Shown in pieces: positions 51,484-60,650 of a stretch of DNA of 64,000 nt; within the stretch, counting starts at the first letter, position 1, and each line of letters begins with the position of its first letter. The stretch is from contig CAVSGS010000005.1 in assembly GCA_963727545.1 (NCBI GenBank), positions 496,001 to 560,000 of the forward strand. The letters run 5' to 3'. The position numbers were made by a program, and so were the translations under genes. The notes beneath the pieces are model-generated. The model did no database searches, had not been told where the DNA came from, and was given only the letters and a program-made list of their open reading frames with translations. Origin of the DNA: Flexifilum sp963727545 (lineage in GTDB: Bacteria; Chloroflexota; Anaerolineae; Aggregatilineales; Phototrophicaceae).

Positions 51484-54400
51484 CTATTCGACGGCTTCGG
51501 TACTGGGGACTTCAGGAGTCGCCTCACTCGGTGCTTGGGTCGCAGCGGGTAGTGTTGTCGGGACGGTAGTCGGCACCAGCGTGGGCGGCGCTAACGTCGG
51601 CGGCGCGGTAGGCGATGTGGTTGCCATCAGTGTGGGTGATGGCTGCAACGGCAGCGCGGCTTCGACTTGGACCTCATCGACCGACCACTGCCCCGTAATC
51701 GCAGTGTCGCTGGCAGGCGCCCCTGACCACAAGAACTGGACGTACACCAATTGACCAGCGTAAGCACCCAAGTCAAGCGTTTGCAGAGTCCATTGATCCG
51801 AAGGCAATACCGACGCGATGGTCAGCCACGTGATACCATCGACGCTAAGCTGCACTTGTGCCGTCGAGTTGGCGCCGGTCAGCAGCGATTGGAAGCTGAG
51901 CTGCACCGCACTCCCTACCCCTAAACCACGCAGGTCGAGCGGGCGTACCCAGCGCAGTTGTTCAACCTGCTGCGCCGTCGCCACTTGCCACGCGAGTCCA
52001 CTAGCTCCATACGCCGCTTGATCTGTGAGCAGCCAGCCAGCGGACGCGTCCCAGTCGGGCGCGCCGTCGTCCATCGTCGCCACGACGGGCAAGGTCAGGG
52101 GCAGCGGTGTCGCGGTCAGCGCAGGCGTCAGCGTGATCGGGTCAGGCAGCGTCGGGAACGGCGACGCAACGGGCGGTTCGGTCGCCGTCACGGGCGACGG
52201 CAGCGTCGGGAATGGCAGCGCGGTCGGTAGTTGCTCGAAAGGCACCGGCGTTAGCGTCGCCGACGGCTGTTCAATGGGTTCAATCGTGACGGTCGGTGTC
52301 ACTTCAGTCGTGAGCGTTGCCGTAGGCTGGATCGTCACCTCGCTGGTCGAGACGCTGTCAGGTTCAACCGTCACCTCAGAGGTTGAGACGATGTCAGGCT
52401 CAACTGTCGTTTCAACAGTCGCTGCTTCAGTGGCTGCTGGCGTTAGCGTTGCCGTCAGGGTCTCAGTTGGCAGAACCTGCTCGGTTGCGAGGATACTTTC
52501 CTCGTTTTGAGACACCGCCGCGCTCACAACCGGGCATTCCGTATCGGTCACCGAAAGGCTTGGTATTGATTGCAGTTCCAGATTATCGAAGCGGAACGGA
52601 TAAACCGGATCAGTCGGATAAGTGCCCACCTGAATCCAGCCCTGTAACACAATGTTCTGCCACTGCATGGTGGTATGGGCACGCATGGTATAGGTCATCA
52701 CCGGCAAATGCGCAGGCAAATTGATGAAACAGCTATGCAAGTCTAGCCAGTCGGCGTCGCGCACGACCATGTTGATCACGCGATTGGTATCGCTGTTATT
52801 ACCCAGATCAAACGTGAATTCGAGATTGTCGCCTTCCCCTGCGCTGTAAGGCATGTACTGATAGAAACCGCCGTAGGTACTGCTGTCAAAGCGGGCGATT
52901 TCCATCATGTTGTTGCTGGACGGCGCGACGATCTGCATTTGCGCGTTGAACGCTGCCCACGAATTCAGCCCTGCCGTGAAATCACCTTCCTGCACCAAAT
53001 TCGTGTTGATCGGCGGCGCAATCAGGCACTCAGTCTGGGTAACGCTCGTCACCGTCGCTTTGAGGCTGATATTGTCGACCGTCAGCGCCATGCTGGAGTC
53101 GCCGCTGACCTGAATTTGCACGATGGGCATAAACGCGCTGGTCGTCGGAAAGCGCAGAGTATAGGTTTGCTTGTTGCCATTTGGCAGCCATGGCACGTTG
53201 TAAACACAGTTGTAGTTCTGGCTCCAATCGGCGCTGTGAGCCATAACGTTGACCGTCTTGGTTCCCGTGTAATTGCCCAAATCGAGCGTGAGTTCGTAGG
53301 GTTGATTGGCAATCGTCGTCAAAGCAGACGTCTGATAGAAGCCGCCGCTGCCGTTCAGCGGCGCAATATTCAGCACACCGCCGACGACATTCTGGTTGGC
53401 GCTGGTGAACGTCCAACCGCTGGTGCCGTTGCTGAAATCGCCGTTGCTGACGAGGTTTTGCTCCAACGGAACAACCGTCACAGTCGCGGTCGCGCTGTTG
53501 GCTATGCCGTAGCTATTCGACACGCGCACCCAGTAGGACGTCGTACTCGTGAGCACGGGCGTTGTAAAGCTCGACGAATTCGTGCCAACTGGCGCAGAGG
53601 TGTTGCCGCTCGTGCCGCGATACCATTGATACGTCAATGGCGCGGTGCCGGAAGCCGTGACGGTCAAGGTGGTCGTCTGCCCGCTGATAATCGACTTGTT
53701 CTGTGGTGGCGTGGTGATGCTCGACGGCAAGCTGGTCAGTACCGCTGCTTCAAGGTTGAGCCGAGGCACAGTACCGTCACTTACCGTGATCGAGTGACCA
53801 GTCGCGCGGAACTTGCTCACAATCGTATCGACGCTCATCGTCGGCGCAAGCTGACGATAGACGGCAAACGCGCCGGTCACGAACGGCGTTGCCATCGACG
53901 TGCCATCCCAAGCGCTAAAGCCAGTACCGTAAACATCGGCGACCGTACCCACGGGGACCGACGAGGTGATATCCACACCCGGTGCGAATAAGGTCTGAAC
54001 GCTGGCAGACGTGTTTGAAAAGTTCGCCAGTTGATCGCCATCGGTGCTCGCGCCGACGCTCACGGCGTAGCTGATACACGCCGGAAAACTGACAAACGAG
54101 TCATAGAAGTCATTGCCGGTTGCGACCACCGGCGCAATGCCCACGCTGCGCAGCAGTTGGAACATCGAGGTCATGCTGGAGCTTGTCGAGTTACAAGTCG
54201 ACGAGGAACCGCGATCCGCGTCACCGAGACTGAGGTTAAGCGCAGCAATCGAATAGGAATTGCGCTGGTTGTAGACGTAGTTCAGCCCGGCAAGGATGTC
54301 GCTGTCGAAGGCGGACAAGTGATCTCCGTAGTTGTCATGGTACTTGGCGAAAACATTGATCGCCATGATATTCGCGGTCGGTGCCACGCCGGAGAACGAC

Positions 54401-55782
54401 GTCGATTGATAACCGGCGGCGATACCGGCGACGTGCGTCCCATGCGCGCACTCCTTCACGTTCAAGTTCGTGAAACACTTCGAGGGCGACGCGGCTCCCG
54501 TACCCGTTTGGCTGGTCGATCCGTTCGGACAGTTGGAGACAGTGCCATACACACTGCCAGAGTAACACGCCTCGTTGACAACGCGACCACCAAAGAAGGG
54601 ATGGCTTCGGTCGACACCCGTGTCAAGAATAGCAACGGTCTGACCGGTGCCCTTGTAGCCCATCGCCCACACCTGCGGCGCGTGAATCACTGGCTCAGCG
54701 CTGGCAAGCGAGGTCGTGTTTCTACCGTTCGGCTCAACCGTGGAAACGTTCGGCGAAGCGAGCAGCGCCACCAGTGCATTCTGGTCAACTTCAAGCGCTA
54801 CAAACGGAATCGACCATGAGTCCGAATTGGAGAGCACAACGGCATTGTAAGCCGATAAACTTTGGATCAAACCCGCTCGGAACTGCTGAACAGTCGCGTC
54901 TTGATCGGCGAGTTGTTGTGTGGTTGCTTGATCGCCGTAACGGAAGGTCAGATTGAGCCCGACGATCACATTGACGCGCCCCTGCTCACGTACTTGCTGC
55001 AACAGGACGCGCTCCGTAGCATTCAAGGTGGACTCATCCAACGGCACCGGGGGGATGGTCGGCGCTGCTGCCGCGGTTATAGCAAGCTCACGACTTACAA
55101 ACTGATCAGCCGCTAGAGTTTGCCCCAGCTCACTTTCCTCGACGGGCAGCACCGACGAAACCGCTCGCTGCGGCGTTTCGCTCGCGACAGTGTCAAGCGC
55201 ATCACTGCTCTGCTTGACGCTGCTGCCGGTTGACTCAACGTAAGCGGCGTGGTCGGCTTCGGTGGTCGATAGATTGGCGCTCGGGATCCGACGGGAGAGC
55301 TCCACTGTGGGCACGCTCGCGACAGCTGCTGAATCACTTGACGCTGCCACAATCGATAACGTCGGAAATGGCAAAGCAGTCGGAATTGCAGCGCTGGGAG
55401 CAGCGGACGTAGCTGTTGGATTTAAGGCTACGCGCTGTGTCGACGTAGAACGAACGCTTGCCACCTGATCAATTGCCTGATCGATGGTAGTCATCACCGG
55501 CGCGTCATCGGTGGAAGCGAGTGTCACCTGCTCGGTCGATTTCACGGTCGCATCCAGCGCGAGAGCAACCTCGACGGGTAAGCTGACAGAAGACGCAGCG
55601 TCGGTGGGAACGACGGCGACCTCCATAACAGATTCCGATGGCAATTGCATTAAAGTTGGGACAACTACCACGCGATTTGGCGGCTGTACGTTCACGGTGA
55701 TGATGAACAAAGCAACCAACAACACACTTGCGAGCACCACAAGGCGAAGTAAGTCGAGTTTCTTCAACAAAGGTATCCTCAA
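51484..55782 (-). CDS. Secreted subtilisin-like (S8) protease, 1432 residues, with C-terminal binding modules
   Basis: A membrane anchor (LVVLASVLLVALFIITVNV) precedes a Ser/Thr-rich region and the S8 domain: Asp387 in VAILDTGVDRSHP, His450 in HGTHVAGIAAG, Ser629 in GTSMATPFVTGAF, so the triad is complete. Then an Ig-like domain (TVTASGTAPLTYQWYRGTSG), two modules of about 150 residues (795-945, 955-1115), the second ending in TECP, a Thr/Pro/Val-rich linker, a further beta domain and a Pro/Thr tail. PFPTLS/PFPTLP recurs. The second module matches the end of the beta-helix protein. No ATG at the start; TTG 55782 is used. Confidence 0.88.
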   Translation of the reverse strand: MRIPLLKKLDLLRLVVLASVLLVALFIITVNVQPPNRVVVVPTLMQLPSESVMEVAVVPTDAASSVSLPVEVALALDATVKSTEQVTLASTDDAPVMTTIDQAIDQVASVRSTSTQRVALNPTATSAAPSAAIPTALPFPTLSIVAASSDSAAVASVPTVELSRRIPSANLSTTEADHAAYVESTGSSVKQSSDALDTVASETPQRAVSSVLPVEESELGQTLAADQFVSRELAITAAAAPTIPPVPLDESTLNATERVLLQQVREQGRVNVIVGLNLTFRYGDQATTQQLADQDATVQQFRAGLIQSLSAYNAVVLSNSDSWSIPFVALEVDQNALVALLASPNVSTVEPNGRNTTSLASAEPVIHAPQVWAMGYKGTGQTVAILDTGVDRSHPFFGGRVVNEACYSGSVYGTVSNCPNGSTSQTGTGAASPSKCFTNLNVKECAHGTHVAGIAAGYQSTSFSGVAPTANIMAINVFAKYHDNYGDHLSAFDSDILAGLNYVYNQRNSYSIAALNLSLGDADRGSSSTCNSTSSSMTSMFQLLRSVGIAPVVATGNDFYDSFVSFPACISYAVSVGASTDGDQLANFSNTSASVQTLFAPGVDITSSVPVGTVADVYGTGFSAWDGTSMATPFVTGAFAVYRQLAPTMSVDTIVSKFRATGHSITVSDGTVPRLNLEAAVLTSLPSSITTPPQNKSIISGQTTTLTVTASGTAPLTYQWYRGTSGNTSAPVGTNSSSFTTPVLTSTTSYWVRVSNSYGIANSATATVTVVPLEQNLVSNGDFSNGTSGWTFTSANQNVVGGVLNIAPLNGSGGFYQTSALTTIANQPYELTLDLGNYTGTKTVNVMAHSADWSQNYNCVYNVPWLPNGNKQTYTLRFPTTSAFMPIVQIQVSGDSSMALTVDNISLKATVTSVTQTECLIAPPINTNLVQEGDFTAGLNSWAAFNAQMQIVAPSSNNMMEIARFDSSTYGGFYQYMPYSAGEGDNLEFTFDLGNNSDTNRVINMVVRDADWLDLHSCFINLPAHLPVMTYTMRAHTTMQWQNIVLQGWIQVGTYPTDPVYPFRFDNLELQSIPSLSVTDTECPVVSAAVSQNEESILATEQVLPTETLTATLTPAATEAATVETTVEPDIVSTSEVTVEPDSVSTSEVTIQPTATLTTEVTPTVTIEPIEQPSATLTPVPFEQLPTALPFPTLPSPVTATEPPVASPFPTLPDPITLTPALTATPLPLTLPVVATMDDGAPDWDASAGWLLTDQAAYGASGLAWQVATAQQVEQLRWVRPLDLRGLGVGSAVQLSFQSLLTGANSTAQVQLSVDGITWLTIASVLPSDQWTLQTLDLGAYAGQLVYVQFLWSGAPASDTAITGQWSVDEVQVEAALPLQPSPTLMATTSPTAPPTLAPPTLVPTTVPTTLPAATQAPSEATPEVPSTEAVE

Positions 55783-55934
55783 ACAAAGTGCATGAAGCGA
55801 AATAGCGCTACAAAGTACGTCAACAATAATATATTCTACAACTTACCCTCTGTAATTTGATGGGGCAACTTAATAGTGAAACGTAAAAAGGATTCTTTAA
55901 TTGGCTGTAATTATGCTTATAGGGATGGAAAACA

Positions 55935-56768
55935 TCACGACGAAGCGAAAACAGTCGAAGTGAGATCGCCGCTATCGTGTTCAGGCAATCCGAGCGCGGC
56001 TTCATATGCGTGCGTGACCTCATCCGCGTCGCCGTCCATGACCAACTGCCCATGCTGCAACCAGATCACGCGACTGCATAACGAACGCACCGCATCGTTC
56101 GAATGTGAGACGAGCATCAAGGTACGCTTTTCTTCCTTAAGCTGCATAATCCGCACTTTGCACTTCTCCTGAAAGGCGGCATCGCCCACCGCCAGCACTT
56201 CGTCCAGAAACACCGTATCTGGCAGCGTGTGAATTGCCACACTGAAGCCGAGCCGCGTTGCCATGCCGCTGGAGTAACGCTTGACCGGAATATCGATGAA
56301 GTCGCTCAACTCGGAGAAGTCAACAATGTCTTTGAAAATGGCGTCGATCGCTTTGCGCCGCAGCCCTTAAATCGCGGCGTTGAGATAGATGTTCTCGCGT
56401 CCGGTCAATTCCGGGTTGAAACCCGCGCCGAGCGCCAGCAGCGGCGCAAACCGCCCGTAAATTTGTACACTGCCCGTCGTCGGTTCGGTCACGCCACAGA
56501 GAATGCGGAACAGCGTGCTTTTGCCCGCGCCATTCTGACCGACGATCGCAACGGCTTCACCTTTGCGCACCGTAAACGAAACATCGCGCAGCGCCCAGAA
56601 CGGCTGCGTCTGCTGTTCAAGTTGGCGACGTTTCAGCCAACGCTTGAACAAATCGGCTGCTTCGTGACGCAGGCTAGGACGATACTCATTTTGCGTGTAA
56701 CGTTTCCAAACGTGATCAGCAACGATGACGACATCGCTGTCTACCGACGCTGTAGAGTGTGGAAGCAT
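55935..56768 (-). pseudogene. Glycan exporter ATPase (Wzt-like) with an in-frame stop
   Basis: A polysaccharide-export ABC ATPase. Walker A GQNGAGKSTLFRIL and the region PFWALRDVSFTVRKGEAVAI are intact; ELTGRENIYLNAAI is followed by TAA (56367-56369) where the family has Leu (TTA or similar), then GLRRKAIDAIFKDIVDFSEL, the signature VKRYSSGMATRLGFSVA and Walker B TVFLDEVLAVGDAAF. One base change accounts for the stop. With the permease downstream of its start (56789) it would export the glycan built here. Confidence 0.85.
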
Positions 56769-56788
56769 ACTACTTACCTTGACTTCGA

Positions 56789-57949
56789 TTACACAAAATC
56801 GGCTAAGCGCCGCTCGTAAGCCTTGAAGAAGCTGTAACCCAAATAAAGCAACACGAGACTGGCGACGAAGGGATAGTAGAGGCTCACCCAGTTCGGCGCT
56901 TGTTGGTAGGTAATAATATCACGGTACGCCTGTACCAGCGGCGCCAGCGGATTGATCAAGAATAGAAACCGGTACTGCGGCGGGACAAAGGTCGTCGGGT
57001 AGACGATCGGCGTCAGGTAAAACAAAAGCTGCATGATGACGAACAGCAGCTGCGGGATGTCGCGCAGAATCACCGATAGGTAGCTTAACAATAAGGTCAG
57101 CCCCAATGTGAAACAGATGGTGATCACGAACAACACGGGCAGATAAACGTAGTAGCCGTTGGGCACCACGCCGACGAGCAGATCAATCACCAGCAGCGCG
57201 GCGAACATAAACGCGGTATCAACCAGCGTTTCGCCCAACTTGACCAGCACGAGAATCTCGCGCGGGAAATAAATCTGGTTGATCAGGTACATCATGCTAG
57301 TAATCGACTGGGTTGAGTTCATGATCGACTGGTTGAAGAACGACCACGGCACCAGCGCCGCTAAAAAGAACGAAATATAAGGCACGTCGCCGACGTCCAT
57401 GCGAATGAACTGCCCGAACACAAACGCGAGGATCAGGGCTTGGGCGAGGGGCAGCAAAATAATCCACAGGATGCCGAGCGCCGTTTGCGTATAGCGGGCA
57501 CGAACGTTGTTACGCACCCAGATCGCCAGCAGGGGGCGGTTGCCCCACAGAATGCGCAGATGCTCTACCATGTCGCGCTGGCGATGCTGCAGCACGCGCG
57601 CCGGAAACAAAATCAGCAGGATGCCAAACGCGATGGCAACGATCACCGCGTAAAACAACTGCAACAGCGATAGCTCAGGAAACAGAGCGACGATGCCGAA
57701 GAACATCAGCGTAATCGCCAACAGGAGATCGTAAAACTGCCACTTCGCCATGCTCACCGCCCAGCGCCGCTTGAGCGGCACCGTGATCGCCTGCGTGCCC
57801 AGCGCACAGACCGCCAACAGCAAGTACAGCGGCAGGCTTTGCGCGCTGTAAGCGGCAGGCAGCACATTGCCATAGGGCAAGCCCAGCCGAAGCTGCACGG
57901 CAATCAGCATCGCGCCGATCAGAATGAACAGATTCATCAAATGAGACAT
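56789..57949 (-). CDS. ABC-2 glycan export permease with an extra N-terminal membrane region
   Basis: About 386 residues. The last 260 are a Wzm-type ABC-2 permease (YTQTALGILWIILLPLAQAL, VGDVPYISFFLAALVPWSFF, NQIYFPREILVLVKLGET, TPIVYPTTFVPPQYR). The first 125 add four helices (QLRLGLPYGNVLPAAYSAQS, LLLAVCALGTQAI), resembling the N-terminal membrane part of WbaP-type sugar transferases, which the sugar transferase at 58989 lacks. ATG 57949 is used; a TTG at 57967 is possible. It pairs with the ATPase at 55935. Confidence 0.88.
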   Translation of the reverse strand: MSHLMNLFILIGAMLIAVQLRLGLPYGNVLPAAYSAQSLPLYLLLAVCALGTQAITVPLKRRWAVSMAKWQFYDLLLAITLMFFGIVALFPELSLLQLFYAVIVAIAFGILLILFPARVLQHRQRDMVEHLRILWGNRPLLAIWVRNNVRARYTQTALGILWIILLPLAQALILAFVFGQFIRMDVGDVPYISFFLAALVPWSFFNQSIMNSTQSITSMMYLINQIYFPREILVLVKLGETLVDTAFMFAALLVIDLLVGVVPNGYYVYLPVLFVITICFTLGLTLLLSYLSVILRDIPQLLFVIMQLLFYLTPIVYPTTFVPPQYRFLFLINPLAPLVQAYRDIITYQQAPNWVSLYYPFVASLVLLYLGYSFFKAYERRLADFV

Positions 57950-58057
57950 CGCAGGGATTTCAGACAAGTGAGCCGATTAAGTCGCGCCAAACTGTATCAT
58001 GGCACCCCGCTGAAAACCAGCTTCGACCCGCCAGAGTTTCAGCACTTGAACGTTTAA

Positions 58058-58906
58058 TCACCGGCAGATGCCGGGCTTAAAGGTCGCACCGGGATGCAGC
58101 GTCCAACCTTGCGCATGGTCATGACGCACGTGTGGCGCGAACCTTGCAGTCAAGGGGTTGAGCAGCGCGCGCATGGGCAGGGTCACGACGCGGACTGCGT
58201 GCGGCAAGCGAACGCCGATTTCCGCATAGTAGGCGGCGAGCGCCGCGGTTTTCTGGGCGGAATGCTCGCGAAAGGCAGCGAGGGGCTGCTGCACAGTGAC
58301 CAAATCGGCGTGGCGAGCAAAACGACGCCACAGGTCGTAATCCATGCCATAATGCAGGCGCTCGTCCACCCCACCCGCTGTTTGCCATAATTCACGCCGC
58401 CAGAACGTACCTTCTTGACGAATAAAGCCGAGCAGCCGTCCGTGATACCAGCCGCGCACAATCAGGTTGCGAAATACTCCCGTGCGCAGCACCGGCTTCG
58501 TCATCTGATCGTTGGCATCAATGTTCATGCCAAAACCCGTAACCCACGCGATCTGAGGGTAGGTCGCAAACAGCGTACCGACGATCCACAGCGTTTCGGG
58601 CTGCAGCACGTCGTCGCTGTTAAGCCACGTCATAATCTCGCCGCTGCTGTGCGCAAACCCTTCGTTGATCGCCGCCGCCTGCCCCGCATCGGGCGTGCTG
58701 TGCCAGTAAGCAAGCTTGTCAGCATAGCGCTGCAGGTTCTCAATGCTGCCATCGTTTGAGCCGCCATCGATGACGATGTATTCAAGCTGCGGATAATCTT
58801 GAGAAAGCACGGAACGCATGGCGCGCTCAAGAAATACGCCTTGATTGAATGAAGGCGTAATGACCGAAATGCGCGGTAAGTTTGGCGTGACGGCGGCGAT
58901 GGTCAC
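58058..58906 (-). CDS. Family 2 glycosyltransferase
   Basis: A 282-residue GT-A enzyme: ISVITPSFNQGVFLERAMRS, YIVIDGGSNDGSIENLQRYA, GEIMTWLNSDDVLQPETLW, EGTFWRRELWQTAGGVDERL. Paralogue of the enzyme at 49260, without its membrane-anchoring tail. GTG start. Lies between the export permease and the sugar-phosphate transferase. Confidence 0.9.
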   Translation of the reverse strand: MTIAAVTPNLPRISVITPSFNQGVFLERAMRSVLSQDYPQLEYIVIDGGSNDGSIENLQRYADKLAYWHSTPDAGQAAAINEGFAHSSGEIMTWLNSDDVLQPETLWIVGTLFATYPQIAWVTGFGMNIDANDQMTKPVLRTGVFRNLIVRGWYHGRLLGFIRQEGTFWRRELWQTAGGVDERLHYGMDYDLWRRFARHADLVTVQQPLAAFREHSAQKTAALAAYYAEIGVRLPHAVRVVTLPMRALLNPLTARFAPHVRHDHAQGWTLHPGATFKPGICR

Positions 58907-58988
58907 ATGAATACCTGTCTGGATCAGTTAAATAGTGTACGGATTGTACAGGTTGAGCGTAGTCCCAACCAGAACACGCAGCACGGCG

Positions 58989-59690
58989 TTAAAACGCGCC
59001 TTTCCCAGAAAGCACGCAGGGAATGGTCAGCAGCAGAATTTTTAAATCCAATCGCAGTGAATAATGCCGCACGTAGTAGAGATCCGCCGCGATGTTGTTT
59101 TGCAGCGGCGTCGCGGCGCGTCCGGTGATTTGCCACCAACCCGTGATGCCCTGCGGCACGACCATCCGTTCCCACTGCCACGGTGCATACTGCGCGGCAA
59201 TCCACAGCACTTCCGGTCGCGGACCGACTACGCTCATATCACCGAGCAGGACATTGATAAACTGTGGCAGTTCATCGAGACTGGTCCGGCGCAGCCAGCG
59301 CCCAACACGGGTCACACGCGGGTCTTGCGGTCGCTTGACATAGAAGCCCGCCTGATCGTGCGGTACGAGTTCGTCGGCATTGAGCACCATCGAGCGAAAT
59401 TTGTAAATCGTGAAGCGACGTCCGAACTGCCCGTAGCGCACCTGTCGAAACAGAATCGGACCAGCGCTATCGAGCTTGATCGCTATGCCGATCAGTACGA
59501 ACAACGGCAGCGACATCAACAGCACGCCGAGCGAGAACACGATGTCAAACGCGCGTTTGATCACGCGCTGGGTCAAGCTTAAAGGCTGCCGCGCAGCCAA
59601 GCAGGCGGTGGTGGGCGTTGCAGTGAGCGGCGGGGATGCGGCGGTACACGGTAAAGCGGACAATTCGAAGTTGGTTTTACTTGAAATCAT
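58989..59690 (-). CDS. Undecaprenyl-phosphate sugar-1-phosphate transferase (short form)
   Basis: A 233-residue enzyme with one membrane helix (FDIVFSLGVLLMSLPLFVLI) and the bacterial sugar transferase core: GRRFTIYKFRSMVLNADEL, RRTSLDELPQFINVLLGDM, SVVGPRPEVLW, GITGWWQITGRA. It starts glycan synthesis by moving a sugar phosphate to undecaprenyl phosphate. The four-helix N-terminal domain of long WbaP enzymes is missing here, but a similar segment heads the export permease. Confidence 0.92.
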   Translation of the reverse strand: MISSKTNFELSALPCTAASPPLTATPTTACLAARQPLSLTQRVIKRAFDIVFSLGVLLMSLPLFVLIGIAIKLDSAGPILFRQVRYGQFGRRFTIYKFRSMVLNADELVPHDQAGFYVKRPQDPRVTRVGRWLRRTSLDELPQFINVLLGDMSVVGPRPEVLWIAAQYAPWQWERMVVPQGITGWWQITGRAATPLQNNIAADLYYVRHYSLRLDLKILLLTIPCVLSGKGAF

Positions 59691-59845
59691 GCGACAACTG
59701 CTCGATTGTTCTGACGATACTTACCAACGTAGGTGACGAGTCGTATCCACCAGTGCAACGCGCTTGGTCACAGTACATCGTCGTCATGCTAACAAAAATA
59801 GAGCAGTCTGTCCACACACGCTTTACCGCTGAATTCACAGTTTCG

Positions 59846-60650
59846 TTAGCGGCTGTCTTCGTGCCGGCATGAGCACCAGAGCGCCCACAGAAAGCGAGTA
59901 TTATAGACCAAGTAGCGCTGCGCTAAACGACGCGGTTCGTGAATCAGTCGAAACAACCACTCCAAGCCACGCCGCCGCATCCACAGCGGTGCCTGTGGCT
60001 TGGTCCCGGCGACAAAGTCAAAGGCAGCGCCCTACACCAATCATCAATGCCGACACATGCGGCTGGTAGGCTGCCATCCACAGGTCTTGTTTGGGTGAAC
60101 CTAGTCCGACCCAGATGACATTCGCTGCCGACTGATTAAGCTGCTCGACCAGCGCCGGATCAACCGCCGTAGTAATCACCGATGGCGTGAGTGTTCCTGC
60201 CACCCGCAAGCCGGGAAAGCGGGTGGTCAATGTGACGGCAAGCTGCTCCGCGACACCCGCCTCGCCACCCAGAAAGAAATGACTGACGTCCGCATAACGG
60301 GTTTGTTCGCACAACGCCAACAAGATGTCCGGTCCATAGACGCGTTCCGCACTAGAAAAACCCCGTCGCTGCTGCACCCACACCAGCGGCATCCCATCGG
60401 CGGTAACCAGCGCTGCACCCTGTAACGCCGCAGCAACGTCGGGCTGCTCGACCGCCAGCATCAGGGTATAGACGGGTACCGTACAAACATAACGCGCCTG
60501 CCGCTGCTGCGCCCATTCTCCAAGCGTCGCGATTGCGTCGCTAAAGCGCTGCGCATGAACCCCGACGCCGAGAATATTGACACGTGGGGTGACAAAGTCG
60601 CCTTTCGATTCGATCGTTTGCGGGTTGGCGGGTTGGTGATCTGACGGCAC
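59846..60650 (-). pseudogene. WecG/TagA/CpsF-family glycosyltransferase, one frame break
   Basis: The first 206 residues are a WecG/TagA-type enzyme (LVTADGMPLVWVQQRRGFSS, ERVYGPDILLALCEQT, IWVGLGSPKQDLWMAAYQPH). One extra base near 60032 turns GVGAAFDFVAGTKPQAP into a stop; the next frame continues RRRGLEWLFRLIHEPRRLAQ and RYLVYNTRFLWALWC to a stop at 59846, the usual C-terminus of the family. It transfers an N-acetyl-mannosamine-type sugar to a lipid-linked acceptor. GTG start overlapping the upstream stop by one base. Confidence 0.85.

Noticed and set aside
52025..52510. A 161-codon plus-strand frame with Ser/Val/Gly repeats
   Set aside because: It is the antisense of the Thr/Pro/Val-rich linker of the subtilase; the repetitive look derives from that linker.
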